64,000 bases of DNA from Hyalella azteca (GCF_000764305.2 NW_025941745.1:1-64000); one strand, 5' to 3'; shown: positions 45,510 through 58,039, counted from the first letter of the stretch. The notes: a model not told the origin generated them from the letters alone. Translations and numbers: made by a program.

Positions 45510-46512
45510 TAAGACGAGTCGAATTGGCCGACACCAGTCCTTGAGCGCATTTTATAACCGTTCGTATCAAGCAGTCTCACCTAATATAGGTAGGTCTATA
45601 TTCAGTTTAAAACCCCGGCTATAAAATATGGTTAGACTGCAAATCATATACCGTACGCATCGGGCATCCATGTACGTGGAGCATGAAAATACTGCTTCGA
45701 AATTATACGACTTGAATTATTTTATTGTTATAGATAAATTTCTCGTCTATTAACTTGGTTTAAAAAAACGAAAAATAGAATGCGAATCTAACGGAAAGCA
45801 GGCATCTATTATGAATATGTTTGAATCTCGTAGTTGCTTGGTCCTTTATTTGTTTGAATTAAATGATCCCATATTACATACAAACGCGTCCCTAACTGAA
45901 AAAGCAGAATATTGGCCACAAAGGTTCAGTTTCATACAAGTATTACCCGCAAGCATATAAACGCTATTGACGAGGATTTCTTTACGAAGAGCGCTAAAGT
46001 TAACTTAAATCTTTCTTTTAGGTCACGTAGCGCCTGATATCGTTCGATAAGCTTTAGGGCACAACGCGTGAAGGTGCCGGGTACATGTTAGAGCAAACTT
46101 TTACAAATTACAAGAAATACAAATGTGTAGAATTGAACGTTCAAGCACAGGGATTTCCGTTCACGTACAGTATGCGCAATATTTACCGATCAATGCTGTC
46201 TGGCATGGCGTGGTTCGGTTCAGGTAGAGTATGGAGAAAGAATTATAAGATTTGAGACACAATTGTATTTTAGATTGTAGTGAAAAACGAGGTCAGGCGT
46301 GTTAGTATTTTATTATTATTGCTGATAATCTACACGCGGCCTTTACTGCTATGTATTGCCACAAGTCTATATATATACTCCACCAGCACCCAGTGCTTCA
46401 AAGCAGTTCTTTATCCATTCATGATACCATGGCTGTTACTACGAATTTTGTAACACATATACATCTAAGGGCTGCATCAAATCCCAAGTATATCAAATTC
46501 AACAACTAGAAA

Positions 46513-46844
46513 TAACTAATGTGAAAATACAAAACATTTCAGATGTTGAATGTTATTAAAGCCAGTGCAACAAGGTGTTAAAGTCAAATAAATGTCTAAG
46601 AGTCTAGAGTCTAGACAAAGCAACATGAAATTCAACAGCAGAAAGCGGTCTATATCAGAAATTAATTTGATAGGTTTTAGAGAAAGGGTAAATCGCAAGT
46701 AAATTTGATTTTATATAAAACCAGTGTATATCGGAAGAGTATTTGATCTGTTATCATGGCAGTGTAGGACACCAATATAAATGTAGCTAAGGTGGTGTCC
46801 TACATTCAACATCTGAAATGTTTTGTATTTTTCACATTAGTTAT
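46513..46844. mobile_element. Foldback element enclosing dispersed repeat copy B
   Basis: Arms of about 42 bp (46513-46554 and 46802-46844) are inverted copies differing by one T (GAAAATACAAAACATTTCAG and reverse). They enclose copy B (46600-46765) of the repeat seen at 45341-45509. Copy A lacks the arms. GGTGGTGTCCTAC occurs at the right arm and again at 46858-46870. There is no coding capacity. Confidence 0.7.
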
Positions 46845-46870
46845 ATATAAGGTGATAAGGTGGTGTCCTA

Positions 46871-48993
46871 CAAGATATTTATATATAAGTACATATATAT
46901 CATATCAATATTATAAAGGTTTGTATGAAGAAAATTGAAGCAGTGAAAACTATTTTTATAAAGCCAAAGGTGTGTGATATTAATACAGTAAGAAGTCCCA
47001 AAAGGAAAACTAAAGCCGAACATAAAGCATCAGACTAACCAAGCCTCAGATCAAAATCTAAAAAAAAAAATTGGACAGTCATTTCAGAACCACACTAATG
47101 AAACCTAGAAAATGCAAAAACATGAGCAATTCCCTCTCCTGCATACACAAAAAATACATAAGTACCGGTATAGGTGTATACATTTCAAGGCAAACACATA
47201 GGCTTCAATTTTACAACAATAATCAATACCGGTACACATAGAAGGCTAAATGAATATTACAGATTGAATTTTGGCCTTGCAAATGGACATGGTCAGGAAA
47301 AGTTGGTGTCATAAGTTAATGTCAAATGATGATGATAATGTCAAATTATGATGATAATCAGTCAAATGAATGATACTGTCAAATGATGGCATATATCTTT
47401 ATATATTGATTCCCAACTAAAACAATGAATTTCATGGCTCTTTATACCTTTTGTTAAATTTATTCTATAGCAATCATAGACATTTAGAAAATTACTTACA
47501 AATTTCACAAGTAGAGCATAATTATTTCTCAGATACTAGTGAAACCAATACCTATAAAAAGTTGCACAATACAATACACTAACAATATAATTATTATTAT
47601 TATTGGCCTTCCTTATAACATGACAGTTGCTGCCACTATACTTAATAAATCATTGCTGCCACAATTCTTCATGAATTCCACTGACATCACTATTATCCAA
47701 AACTTTTCTTTAGGAGATGAATGTCTCTAAAGATTTAAATTCTATTTTTATTTATGTTTATTGTCACTTCCAAAAAAGCATGTACAAAAGCATTGGAAGA
47801 AGATTTAGAAATGACTTGATATTTTCTAAACAGCTGAGAAGATAAATGTTAAAAATACGTGATTTTTGAATGTTATGGCTTGAATGTATGCATGTTGCAT
47901 AATGCATGGGTTTATTAACAATTGGATAGTATTTAACTTTCCATGGATAAAATGCACATTGCACAGCTCTATACATGGCCAAAAAGTGCTAGCTATAATT
48001 CCTATAAATAGCTCATAAAATTAATTTGACTTAGACAGAGCTCTCTGGCAGCAGGCAGGTCTGGCTTTCAATGCACAACCAAACACTGGGCTCCAGTTTT
48101 ATTACTGGGTGGTTAATAAAATACCACAACCACAAAGTCACAAACTACAAGAGCTTCAAAATTCATAATTAGGCCTACCTGCTTCTAAAATGAGTATAAT
48201 TGTTATTAATTTTTAGGCATAGTCACATAGATACCAATATTTTGCTTTCTTCTATGGACACAAATTTTGTCATTTTTGTACCATTTGCATGGAAAATAAG
48301 ACTAGGTATTTAAGAAATTGTTACACTTACTACTTTTTTGGTAGAGATCTTTGAGAAATGGACATAATAACTTGTAAATTTTTATGGTAAAAGCCTTCAT
48401 ATTTAGCCATGACAAACCACAGTCCACAGTCAACAAAATAATATAGACATACTATATTTTTTTACCACTATTATTATTATGCACTAAAAATAAGAATAAT
48501 TTTGATGTTTGCTTGTTTCAGTTGTTTGGATGTGTTGTGTTAATGCTAAACTTTTATACTTCAAGTAAAACTCTAAGGCATCAAAACTCACGAGTATAAA
48601 ATTGGGATAAGCACTGCACAATTACAAATCAGTAATCACTAATATAAAGACTAAGCAAGTACCTTTCAGAAGTTCAGACTTCAGAACACATAATTAAAAA
48701 GCTAGCCTACACAACACAGGATGCACAGAATTGTGCTTGCGTTGAGAAATTTTGGTCATGCACTTACAGTAGAATGGAATCATTGAATAATTTGAATAGA
48801 GATAAAACAGCTGCTCAGCCTGAGGGCTGAGCCTGCCAAAGCAGCTCTAAGACTATTGACTAAGAGCCTCTAACATAAAAACATGATGGCTGAAGCCCAA
48901 TTATAGTGATATGAAGCAATTTGACAGAATAATTCGATATATTAAATAAAATCGAGCGTATGGGTTTCACGTGACCTGCATAGGTTCGAGCAA
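46871..48993. other. No supported gene
   Basis: AT-rich. A TGATGATAATGTCAAAT patch repeats near 47325-47385. The end of the minus-strand gene at 48994 would place its 3' UTR here. Confidence 0.4.
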
Positions 48994-49106
48994 CTAAGAG
49001 TTAGGGGACCAACGAAAGCGAAACTGGCCCTGCTGATCCGGGCACCGCTTCTCAAGCACAGCACTAACCTTGACCTCCTTCAGCGATCCTCGGCCTTGCT
49101 TCGCCA
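48994..49106 (-). CDS. Unrecognised gene, terminal exon
   Basis: The acceptor is TTGTTTAG before 49106 and the stop is TAG at 48994-48996. The G from the upstream exon plus TG gives Val, so the junction reads CLSQ-V-AKQGRGSLKEVK. It then continues VSAVLEKRCPDQQGQFRFRW and ends SPNS. Charged, mixed-composition sequence and an in-phase join to 49238-49391 support a real 3' exon. A GTTAGT inside could serve as a donor for an alternative form. I recognise no family. Confidence 0.6.
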
Positions 49107-49237
49107 CTAAACAAGGGAAAACGATAATCTCTATGAATTATGTACTACAAAGTAAACACTAAGTTCAGTAATTTAGCATCAAAGAACACTGATGGAGAAA
49201 CGTCCGAAATAACTCGTTTATTGTGATAAGAGTGCAC

Positions 49238-49391
49238 CTTGACTGAGACATTCGGTCAAGAGACGGTTGCACTGAAGGGCGGAGCTCACTGCAGACATCA
49301 CCTGCGTCCGCAACTGACTCACTTCCACTGACGAGGCGTCATTGAAAAGCTGGAGTGGGAAGTGCCAGTTGTACCCAGCAGGTAACTCAGG
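49238..49391 (-). CDS. Unrecognised gene, penultimate exon
   Basis: It encodes PELPAGYNWHFPLQLFNDAS, then SVEVSQLRTQVMSAVSSALQ and CNRLLTECLSQ, without a stop. The second half looks like a long amphipathic helix. The donor is GTCAAG/GTGCAC after 49238. The acceptor is either CAACTCAG before 49391 or the better TTTTTAG before 49415, which keeps the same frame and adds CSRCVATQ. The join to the terminal exon is in phase. Composition and GC clearly differ from the AT-rich flanks. The function is unknown. Confidence 0.6.
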
Positions 49392-49415
49392 CTGAGTTGC
49401 GACACAGCGTGAGCA

Positions 49416-50094
49416 CTAAAAACGCTTACAGGATGTCTCATTCGTCTTATAAGCAAAAACACATATTTCAAACGCTCCTGTCTGTTTTAGTTTTTATTTG
49501 GATTCATTTTACTGGTTCAACCCGAACCAAACAGCCTTCCTCGAATTAGTTCACCTTAAAGAACAGCTTACCAACCAACAGGCAGACCTTGAAAATAATT
49601 GATACATTTAAGAAAATTCAACAAACTTTCTTTATCGCATTACTCTTGAATCCTTTTAAGAAATAATTATAAAGAATTAATTATAAAGAGAAGAGTTTTT
49701 ATTACAATGATGTGTACCGAAATCCATTACTCACCCGATCATTTCCCTTACTAGGGATGATGACATTATATATAATATATGTTCAAATTCATTCACTAAC
49801 TCATTTAATTCCGAATAACATTCGTCAATGCCATATTTATATATGAAGCAGCCTGAACACGTTTCTCATTACTCACTTTTCTTGTTTCCGACGACAATTT
49901 AGTTTGCACTCCTATATCATCATGAGCATTATACATTTTCTAGTCTTCTCTGGTTCTCCACATTGTTATGAATAATCGACGCCTTCAAATATATTCCAAT
50001 TTTGTTTCTACCTTACATTAAATTAATTTATTGGCACTAGGTTTACTGAAGAAACTGCATCTAAATGAGCGCTGCTTGTGATTATGAATGTTCA
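49416..50094. other. Probable intron, nothing recognised
   Basis: AT-rich stretch between the exon at 49238 and the minisatellite at 50095. Confidence 0.4.
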
Positions 50095-50775
50095 CTGTAC
50101 AGCTGTGTACATGTGACTCGACTGTACGACTTCGTACTTGTGACTCTGACTGAACGACTTCGCATTTGTGACTCTGACTGTACAGCTTCGTACTTGTGAC
50201 TCGACTGTACGACTTCGTACTTTTGACTCTGACTGTACGACTTCGTACTTGTGACTCCGACTGAACGATTTCGTACTTGAGACTCTGACTGTACGACTTC
50301 GTATTTGTGACTCTGACTGTACGACTTCGTATTTGAGACTCTGACTGTGCGACTTCGTATTTGTGACTCTGACTGTACGACTTCGTACTTGCGACTCTGA
50401 CTGTGCGACTTCGTATTTGTAACTCTGACTGTGCGACTTCGTATTTGTGACTCTGACTGTACGACTTCGCACTTGTGAATCTGACTGTATAGCTGTGCCA
50501 TGTGATTCTGACTGTACGACTGTGCCGTGTGACTTTGACAGTACGACTTCGTACTTGGGACTCTTGACTGTACGACTACTTACTAGTGACTGTGAATGTA
50601 CAGCTGTGCCTTGTGACTCTGACTGTACAGCTGTGCCGTGTGACTCTGACTGTACGGCTGCGCCTTGTGACTCTGACTGTACTGCTGTGCCGTGTGGCTC
50701 TGGCTGTACGACTGCTTACTAGTGACTCTGGCTGTATGACTGTGCCGTGTGACTCTGACTGTACGGCTGCGATGG
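50095..50775. repeat. Large 24/27-bp minisatellite (GACTCTGACTGTACGACTTC)
   Basis: About 26 units. The left two-thirds use GACTCTGACTGTACGACTTC plus GTACTTGT; the right third uses a shorter variant, GACTCTGACTGTACAGCTGT plus GCCGTGT. Long frames on both strands (for example SQKYEVVQSE on the minus strand) follow from periods divisible by three. Confidence 0.95.
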
Positions 50776-50942
50776 CAAGGATGACCTCGCTAGACTAAAC
50801 CAGTTGACCGTGGTGGTGAGGCGGACGAAGATGGTGTTGGTTGTAGCCAAGAGGCTCGGGTTAAAGTAGTTCATGGTCGACGAGCAGGATTGTGGATGCA
50901 CTTCACGCTGCCTGCTGCTCGCAACTGCTTTTAAGACCTCGT
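50776..50942 (-). CDS. Possible coding exon next to the minisatellite
   Basis: From an AATATCAG acceptor the minus strand reads DEVLKAVASSRQREVHPQSC, SSTMNYFNPSLLATTNTIFV, then RLTTTVNWFSLARSSLP, before entering the minisatellite with no clear donor (GCGAG/GTCATC is possible). The composition is protein-like and GC-richer than the flanks. It may be an upstream exon of the gene ending at 48994, but phase cannot be confirmed because the donor is uncertain. Confidence 0.3.
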
Positions 50943-51744
50943 CTGATATTTTTTAGTAGTTTTGAAGTACTTCATGGGTCGTGGGTGGATTTTGGAGGGG
51001 GAACGTAATGTTGAAGAGCCATATTTAGTTTAAGAAGTAACTCGACGAGAATTTCACTTATAAATGTATTGTTACTTGCAGCAGCAATTGGTTATGACAA
51101 CGTATAACCTTGATATGCGCTTCCACAAACCCAAGTTTAGCCTAGAGGTGCACGCTTTCACTAAATGCAAAATAAATGTTAGAAATTAAAATGGAATGTA
51201 CAATGGAGTAGGAGTGTTTCAGCCCTTAATAAAAACTGTAAAGCATTTGGTCAGCGCTCAGTAAAACCAAGCATTTGACCAGTGTAAATATAATTAAAAA
51301 CTGTCGTATATAGTTATTTTTTTTTATTTTAAATATAATAAAATAAATTAAATTAAATTTAAAAAATTACATAGTGTCGTATATAGTTATTTTTATAAGA
51401 GTTTAAGTTAGCCCAGAATTAAAATAGAACGGATGTTAATTGAAGATACTTGATGCATTTTTTATGATTTAAGGACAGACTCAGGACTCGAGCTTGTGAC
51501 CTGATCCTGCAAGAAAACAAGCATTTAACTACTATATCCTAATGCACGTATATCCGCTTGTAATTTTCACGTCTTTTTCTCGTGCTTAAAAATATTTCAG
51601 CTGAAATTTTTAAAATGGTATCGAGATTTGAAAACAACCTAAAACGCTTCCTGCTTATCATGTTATCCACTGTGCCCTGGGTTATTATTTTCAACTTTAA
51701 TTGTAATTGCAACCGTCAAGGAAATGCGGACAGTCGAAAACACT
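50943..51744. other. No supported feature
   Basis: AT-rich. A TCGTATATAGTTATTTTT segment occurs twice, at 51304 and 51376. Confidence 0.45.
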
Positions 51745-51995
51745 TCCGCCACCCGTGGCAGGTGCCGCCACCCATGGTAGGTGCTGCCACCCGTGGCAGG
51801 TGCTGCCACCCGTGGCAGGTGCCGCCACCCGTGACAGGTGCTGCCACCCGTGGCAGGTGCCGCCACCCATGGCAGGTGCTGCCACCCGTGGCAGGTGCCG
51901 CCACCCGTGGCAGGTGCTGCCACCCGTGGCAGGTGCTGCCACTCGTGGCAGGTGCCGCCACCCGTGGCAGGTGCCGCCACCCGTGGCAGGTGCCG
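51745..51995. repeat. GC-rich 19-bp minisatellite, about 13 copies
   Basis: The unit is GCCACCCGTGGCAGGTGCY. Each unit contains TGCCAC and GTGGCA in inverted orientation around CC, so every unit is a small hairpin. It stands out sharply from its AT-rich flanks. All three frames stay open on both strands. Confidence 0.95.
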
Positions 51996-53069
51996 AATAA
52001 ATAAATAATTTAGATTCGAGGGAAATTAAACAAATGCAAATCATATTCTTAATAAGATTAAGAATATGATTTGAAATGCAGATGAGATTTCGGTTCGTGA
52101 TATTGTGAATACTTTTGGGTTTTGAAGTTGTCTGCTTATAAGATTTTTATTATTCTGTCTCAAAATCTCGGTGTTTCTTTCACTAGTAAATATTAGCCTG
52201 TGTATTCTAGTATCAAGTTATTCAAATTTGATAAAAAAATTGTGAATAAATTATCATGATTTTTTCAATTATCATGACGCTTGTGTAAGTAATTAATATA
52301 AAAATAAATTAATACAAGGAATAAACAGAAATGTAGAGACTCTTTGTGACATAATTTCAAATAAAATTTCAATGATAGTTATTAGCCGCTAACGTCTGAT
52401 TGATTCAAAAGAAAAGTTTTCTTGATTCTTAATTTCTTGAAGTGAGTTTTTACTTGAGATGAACGCTCAAGTTCTGTTATCCTTGAACTTAACAATTTTT
52501 ATGAACTTGAACGCGAGTGACTTAAGACTCGCGATCCCGGTTAGAAAAACAACTCAAATAAATCATAAATATTGAGCTTGAAAATTAATTAAAATTATTC
52601 AATGTTGAACATGAAGAATTAATATTTCAATAAATTTTCTGAGTTTTTATTATGCCCTTCGACAATACTGATATTATAGTAAGAAACCGCTAATGAAAGA
52701 CTAAATAAATACAAGAACCGGCGCACCGTTTTCTCCAGAAAAACGTCCCCAGCGTTTAATTTAACGGTATGTCCCCGGCCACTGCAATGCTGGTGGGACC
52801 GTTTTAATATTTTACGGCGTTTTTTCGAACGGTATATGTGAAATCGTGTGCCAGAACTTCAGCAAGAACAATAACGTTCAGAATAATAAGCTATAAAGTT
52901 TGATAAGAATGTGTTGTGGTATCGAGGGAGAACTTGTCATATTAATACATTGACTCCATTGGTGAGGTTTCTCAGGTGCAACATTGTTTCTCGAATCCTA
53001 CATTCTCAACAATTTCAACTTTTCGATTACCTTTTTTAACTCGTTTTGGGTAACTTTTTTTTTAAATAT
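51996..53069. other. No gene; one perfect hairpin
   Basis: At 52038-52072, AAATCATATTCTTAAT and its reverse complement are separated by AAG. The rest is AT-rich without features. Confidence 0.5.
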
Positions 53070-53165
53070 CCCCTGCCACAGCTGCCACAGCTGCCACCTG
53101 CCACCCCTGCCACCCCTGCCACCGCTGCCACCTGCCACCGCTGTCACCTGCCCCCTTGCCACCTC
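53070..53165. repeat. Short GCTGCCACC-type repeat
   Basis: Irregular CTGCCACCCCTGCCACCGCT units of 9-12 bp. Confidence 0.75.
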
Positions 53166-53444
53166 CTGCCATCACTGCAGGACTTTGCCTCCCTGCCAGT
53201 CGTCCCCTGCTCCTAGCCACCGCTGCTACCCGTCCGCTGCCACCGTTGTCATGCTGTTACACGGAGCTATGATGGTGGTCTGTTCAGGTTCTGTTAGCGC
53301 TCCATGGATGTTCCATTATATCATTGTTTTGGCTAAACTATTGTTCAGTCGAAATAGCTTGCCTGCTGCTCCAAGTTCACACTTTTATTTTCATTTAAAC
53401 TCTCGCTCTTACCTGAGACTCAACTTTCCCTATCAAGAGCTCAC

Positions 53445-53552
53445 TGCAGACACTGCTAGTGCTGCAGACACTGCTAGTGCTGCAGACACTGCTAGTGCTG
53501 CAGACACTGCTAGTGCTGCAGACACTGCTAGTGCTGCAGACACTGCCATCAT
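53445..53552. repeat. 18-bp minisatellite, six perfect copies
   Basis: GCTGCAGACACTGCTAGT is repeated six times without change, implying very recent expansion or homogenisation. The flanks are GC-richer than average but no exon is supported. Confidence 0.95.
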
Positions 53553-54504
53553 CACAACTACAGCTACAAGAGAAACATTTCACATCCCAAGGGAGGGATG
53601 AAGGAGTGCAGATGATGTACAGGGATGAGGAATGCTTCACACCGGCCACACACGGATGGGATGCATGAGACGTGAATGAAAAAGTGGTTCTGCTTCTAAA
53701 TTTCGTTACCTGCAGTCATAATTTTGAGAAATAATATTAGAAGGAAATGTTTCTGATAACGACAAGTGGAAAATGAAAAGAACAATACTAAGTTAATTTT
53801 TGTTACTTTTTTTATCATTTATTCAGTAAAATTTACTAATATTTACCTATACAAAAACTTCCCAGGTCAAATTTCTAACAAAAAACTTGAATAAAAGTAT
53901 AATGTATTTACTAAATTTTACTATGAAAGTCGAGTAATATATTGTTTGTCAATGTAATTCCTCTACTTGTACGCTTGATAAATTTCAGTATTTCATTACA
54001 TAAACTCAAAAATATAACAACATAACGTGATCACGGATCATGCATATAAATGGCACTCGTAACTAACACAACGGCACGCAGCGTTAAACCCCGACCCTGA
54101 TTTAATCTTTTTTCAGTACAAATCAAACTATGTACTTGGTGATACACTCCGCTTGTTTCTCAGTTCTCAATTCAGGTAGGAATAGCATTGCTTTGCAAAA
54201 AATCCTTCTTTATTGAGACCGGGGAGATTTGAATCGCAATTGAAGTGACGAATGTAAAATGACCTATAAAAGTTCTTTTCTCGTAAGAATAACATACCAA
54301 AAATGCGACAGTTTAATGACTCATTCTCAATGCAGGTAGGAATATCATTATAATGAGAAGAACATGCAGTGAACATTACACGGGAACGCAAGTTTGGCCT
54401 CAGCTGAGGGGTTAAAAGATGAGATGTTGCGATATCTTGAACACGAAGAAGGAATTTCATCCGCAGCCAACCGAGGCTTGCAGTTGCGGAGCGAACATAT
54501 ATGT
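53553..54504. other. No supported feature
   Basis: AT-rich. A minus frame at 54167-54511 has no recognised content. CTCA(A)TTCAGGTAGGAATA occurs twice (54168 and 54328). Confidence 0.4.
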
Positions 54505-54715
54505 GCACCACATGTGATTTTATGGATAATATTTATGGTGTACTACATGTGAATATTATGTGTGCACCACATATGAATATTATGTATGCACCACATACGA
54601 ATATTATGTGTGTACTAAATATGATTTTATGTATAATATTTATGGTGCACTACATATGAATATTATGTGTGCACTATAATATGTGCTATATGTGTGCACC
54701 ACATATGAATATTAT
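54505..54715. repeat. Repeat with GCACCACATATGAATATTAT
   Basis: About seven units of ACCACATATGAATATTATGT plus GTGC, with an inserted GATTTTATGTATAATATTTA variant occurring twice. Confidence 0.85.
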
Positions 54716-55960
54716 GCAGGAAATTGATGAAGCTCAATATTTCAACCATAAGTTTTCTTTGTATTTTTCTATTTGTTTATGAGTATAGTTAGTATTTTAT
54801 ATGATGGCGGTATAAGCACTTTCTATGATAGTGGTCATTATTTAATACGATGGTGGGTAGTAGTGAATATAGTTGCTGTATATACTCCAAATAAAATTTG
54901 TTTAATGTACCAGGAATTCTATATTATAATAGCAGTGATGGTTAAGAGAATAAAGTGAAATACAAAATTTGGTCAGAGATAAGTAACCCAGTCTGCAGCG
55001 GCACCAGCTCTAGAAATATCCTGTTTGGTTCTGGATTAAGAACTCGTAAAGTTTGAGATATATAAAAGCTTTTGATTAATTGCACCTTATCTCCTGCTAG
55101 CGATAAGCAGGCGAACCAAATAAGAATTAGGGTACAAAAAAATAAACGTATTAAGTAAGGGTAAAAAATTTGATTTAAAATTCAAATGTATTCTATATTT
55201 ATATAGAACATAAAGATATATAAGATATATAGAATATTTGTATAGAATATATATATAATATTTTATATATTTATAATATAACTATTATAAATATATAAAA
55301 TAAAAATAAAGTCTGATATATCCGTTTTAGGAAAATAGATTATTGCTTAAAAACCTTCCGTAAGTTGATTTAATCAATTATAAATTATTCTTCGAATTCA
55401 AGACTGAAGGTAGGGACAAAACGATACGATCTCAACGAATAAAAAAAACTTGAAAATTAAATTTCGTTTGCGGAGCATAACATGTGAATAATTTTCAATG
55501 CTATACGCATTTAAATGAGTTGAATAAGTAAACATGCAAAATTGTTTAACGAGTAATAAAAACGTTAATTTTTTATAACAGCCACGAAATATTGGCACCA
55601 AACCGCACATCGGTTCACATCTAAAAATTATACAAATAGGATTGAATATAAAAGAATTATAGTATAATAAAAAAACATCGTTCATATCCGGGGAAACTTG
55701 TAAGTAATTCAAACCGGTCGACATATACTGTATAATACGAACATTAAACTTTAATATAAAAGTATTGAAAAAAAAAACGTTAGAAGAGAATTCAAGCGAT
55801 GGGTGTACTGAACTCGCCGCTACAAATGTTATCTAGAATCAGTAGGGTCAAAAGTTCTATTGAAATAGAACTGACTAGGAGATGTGATGTATTCTATACA
55901 TGAACAACACAGCAACACTCAGATAAGACCTTTGCTCTGTCAATATCTAGTGTGTGCTGG
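54716..55960. other. No supported gene
   Basis: Very AT-rich, with a TATA-type low-complexity stretch at 55190-55310. Confidence 0.5.
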
Positions 55961-56236
55961 ACATCTAGTCGACCCATGCTCAATATATAGCACATGCTGG
56001 ACATATAGTTGAGCCATGCACAGTATATAGCACATGCTGGACATATAGTTGAGCCATGCACAGTATATAGCACATGCTGGACATCTAGTTGAGCCATGCA
56101 CAGTATATAGCACATGCTGGACATCTAGTTGAGCCATGCACAGTATATAGCACATGCTGGACATATAGTTGAGCCATGCACAGTATATAGCACATACTGG
56201 ACATCTAGCTGAGCCATGCACAGTATATAGCACATG
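55961..56236. repeat. 40-bp minisatellite, about seven copies
   Basis: Units of CACATGCTGGACATATAGTT plus GAGCCATGCACAGTATATAG, almost uniform, with ATCTAG alternating with ATATAG. Confidence 0.95.
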
Positions 56237-57204
56237 GATATCTCAAGAAGCATTTTATATTAATAAGTGAGATAAGCGTCCAAGAACGAAATCGCGCTGG
56301 CGCGCCATGTCGTTTCTAGGAAAATTCAATATTCTCACATTATTTCGCATATTAGGAATGTAATTATAATTTAAAATATAAAAATAATTTCTTAACCTTG
56401 CCTTATATATTCAAATTTATGAATAATTGCCATTAGTAGTTAATTTATCAATAAAATATATTGGAAACATATTTCTTAGCGTGTATTTTTTCCTTTCTTT
56501 TTGCAACACTTCGGTAAAACAAGTGTTAGTGTTAGTGTTAGTGTTACACCATATAAGTTCATACTTAAACTGTATATATTCATGTCAGGTGCTGCTTTTT
56601 GACACTTCTGGCTGTAAAAACTTTGAAAATTTTTGGTCATCATATCATGAGGTTTGACATCGATCAGTTTTCGACCGCGGTATATTACTGAGGGAAAACC
56701 ATTCATAATTCCAGGCAATTCGTCCTAAGTTAAAGATATGTAATCAGTAGTATATGAAGTATATGAAGGCTCGCAATTTCCACAACTACTGCATATTAAA
56801 TAATTAATGGAGTTGTAGCCATTTGATTTCTAAAGCTGACTGATTAATGAGTAATTGTGCTAAGATAAAATAGGCCTAAGTTATTTATATATAATGTATA
56901 GGTTCATATTATTAATAAACATAATCATTGTATTATTAGAAGGTATACAAAAGCTGAGTTTATAATGATTAATTTTTAACTTGTTTGATTAAGATCAATT
57001 ATAATTTATTCATTAATTATGACTTCTTGATAGCCCGTTAAATCACCTGAACTAGAGGTTATAATCACCTAATCGACAGTTTTGGCCAACACATCACAGC
57101 CGAGGCTGAGTTAAAGCTCTCTGTAACTGAATTAATTCGTTAATTGGATGATTGGCCGCACACTACGTGTCCTGATTGGCTATGTGCTTTGAATACACGT
57201 CGCC
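56237..57204. other. No supported gene
   Basis: It includes a GTGTTA microsatellite (four copies, 56522-56545). Confidence 0.5.
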
Positions 57205-57495
57205 TGACCTACATCTCGCCTGCACTGTGACGCTCGTCTGTCCCACATCTCGCCTGCACTGTGACGCTCGTCTGTCCCACATCTCGCCTGCACTGTGACG
57301 CTCGTCTGCCCCCACATCTCGCCTGCACTGTGACGCTCGTCTGTCCCATATCTCGCCTGCACTGTGACGCTCGTCTGTCCCACATCCCGCCTGCACTGTG
57401 ACGCTCGTCTGTCCCCACATCCCGCCTGCACTGTGACGCTCGTCTGTCCCCACATCCCGCCTGCACTGTGACGCTCGTCTGTCCCACATCCCGCC
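57205..57495. repeat. 34-35-bp minisatellite, about eight copies
   Basis: Units of CCCACATCTCGCCTGCACTG plus TGACGCTCGTCTGT. CTCG or CCCG variants mark the left and right halves. Confidence 0.95.
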
Positions 57496-57770
57496 GTACG
57501 AATAACATACGAATCACGTACGAATAACATGCAAGTAGAATTCTACTAGATACGATGCTTGCCACGTACGAATAACACGCAAGTAGAACTCTACTAGATA
57601 CCATGCTTGTACCATGCTTGCCACGTACGAATAACACGCAAGTAGAACTCTACTAGAGACCATGCTTGCCACGTACGAATAACACGCAAGTAGATCTCTA
57701 CTAGATACCATGAATACCTCGTATGAATAACACGTAAGTAGAACTCTACTAGATATCATGCTTGCTAATT
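57496..57770. repeat. 47-48-bp minisatellite, about five copies
   Basis: Units of CACGTACGAATAACACGCAA, GTAGAACTCTACTAGATACC and ATGCTTGC. TAGAACTCTACTAG is partly palindromic. Confidence 0.92.
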
Positions 57771-58039
57771 CGTTATCAGTACATTTCTAGAACCGCAGAA
57801 CATTTCTGAGTAGTCGAGTACATAATTTCTTGATTAAACAGATCATTTCTGAGTACGCATGCCGAGAACTTCTGAGTAAGTAGAGCGTATATTATGCTCT
57901 TCAATAGAAGCCTAAATCTATGCGGGTTGAACATCAAGGTAATAAATTCGTCATTAACATGGAAGTTTAGCGCGAACCTCAACACATGAAGAGACCCAGG
58001 CGACTAAAAAACATTCCACATTCAGTAGAACTTATTTAA

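Noticed and set aside
50082..50501. Open frames of up to 139 codons on the minus strand (SQKYEVVQSE repeats)
   Set aside because: They coincide with the 27-bp minisatellite; a period divisible by three keeps several frames open on both strands, and no start or splice context exists.
53395..53649. Cys/Ser repeat frame (SSVCST) on the minus strand
   Set aside because: Product of six perfect 18-bp units read in one frame; no flanking coding evidence.
55961..56236. Regular 40-bp array considered as a possible CRISPR
   Set aside because: There are no unique spacers between the units; it is a contiguous minisatellite in animal DNA.
57180..57637. Minus-strand frames of 108-142 codons (GQTSVTVQAR repeats)
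   Set aside because: Repeat-derived in three overlapping frames, as expected from 34/35-bp units.
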